IMG/VR virus record: IMGVR_UViG_3300037585_001658
Location: 1 to 20,183 of that record
Source of the DNA: a virus
Direction: 5' to 3' (one strand)
Length of the DNA stretch: 20,183 bases
Part shown: piece by piece, positions 20,010-20,183 of the stretch
How the letters are laid out: each line of letters starts with the position of its first letter
How positions within the stretch are numbered: position 1 is the stretch's first letter
Program-made: the position numbers and the translations under genes
Notes under the pieces: generated by a model
What the model was told of the DNA's origin: nothing
What the model saw: the letters and a program-made list of their open reading frames with translations, nothing else
Databases searched by the model: none

Positions 20010-20183
20010 ACACACGAGAACAACTAACGTCTATGGAAGTAGGCGAAATGAAAGACGTGGTATTCTCTAACGGAATACTACGCTCAACAAAAGAACTATA
20101 CAAAGAGTCGGACAATGAGTTCGAGGTGCATAGTTTCAGCTGTGGGTGGCATACTGCTACACTCACGTTAGATGAGGCGGTGC
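20006..20183 (+). CDS. Early hypothetical protein, C-terminus cut by the window edge
   Basis: The first 59 codons are visible: MNTREQLTSMEVGEMKDVVFSNGILRSTKELYKESDNEFEVHSFSCGWHTATLTLDEAV. It is ATGA-coupled to the gene before it. The visible part appears mixed alpha/beta, with no motif that identifies it. The gene continues to the right of the window. Confidence 0.65.
   Translation, partial: MNTREQLTSMEVGEMKDVVFSNGILRSTKELYKESDNEFEVHSFSCGWHTATLTLDEAV

Noticed and set aside
1-20183. CRISPR arrays, tRNAs, insertion sequences, integrase and attachment sites.
   Set aside because: Read through for spaced direct repeats, cloverleaf-like segments, transposase motifs and recombinase motifs; none was seen. 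A divergent tRNA could still be missed by eye.

Overview
The window is part of a tailed bacteriophage genome (or closely related prophage or metagenomic viral contig) whose host is almost certainly a member of the Bacteroidota, probably a marine flavobacterium. The evidence is a terminase large subunit next to a portal protein, collagen-like tail fibres, a virion lytic transglycosylase, TANNTTTG-type -7 promoter boxes, a near absence of Shine-Dalgarno sites, Bacteroidota-style signal peptides ending in A|Q, and a protein with a C-terminal type IX secretion (T9SS) sorting domain. No integrase, attachment site, tRNA or CRISPR array was seen. The terminase and portal look most like those of Bacteroidota podophages of the crAss-like kind, but this is a by-eye impression only.

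Layout. From about 18187 down to 1, nearly everything lies on the minus strand and forms the late/virion region, in transcription order: lytic transglycosylase; a 479-aa Ala/Gly-rich protein with a 42-residue internal duplication; two small virion-type proteins; a DUF5675-like protein and a staphylococcal-nuclease homologue; several small conserved proteins; a GroES-like co-chaperonin; an HNH nuclease, a small HNH-like basic protein and a zinc-ribbon protein; the terminase large subunit; the portal; a beta-rich 138-aa protein; a collagen-like fibre; a guanidinoacetate-methyltransferase-like enzyme; a second fibre/adhesin; the T9SS-sorted surface protein; and three small ORFs running off the left edge. 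Neighbours are tightly packed, often with TAATG or ATGA stop/start overlaps. No major capsid protein is recognisable, so it must lie outside the window or be too divergent to recognise.

Two plus-strand genes interrupt the late region: a MarR-like winged-helix protein (13126-13545) wedged between opposite-strand genes, and a small exported protein (14632-15006) with its own promoter, which looks like a moron. A gene-free stretch of about 740 bp (18188-18923) separates the late region from a rightward operon of very small ORFs (18924 to the end), typical of phage early genes. This stretch holds several inverted repeats and a promoter/operator-like element closely related to the one in front of the exported-protein gene at 14632.

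Most interesting points: a phage-encoded T9SS substrate with eight Cys/Asn-Tyr-Asn repeats in the fibre cluster; a GAMT/RMT2-like methyltransferase between two fibre genes; an atypical, enlarged GroES; and two sets of recurring control elements (TATATTTG on the minus strand; TTAACA + TTTATTTGGAA on the plus strand) that suggest a simple regulatory map.
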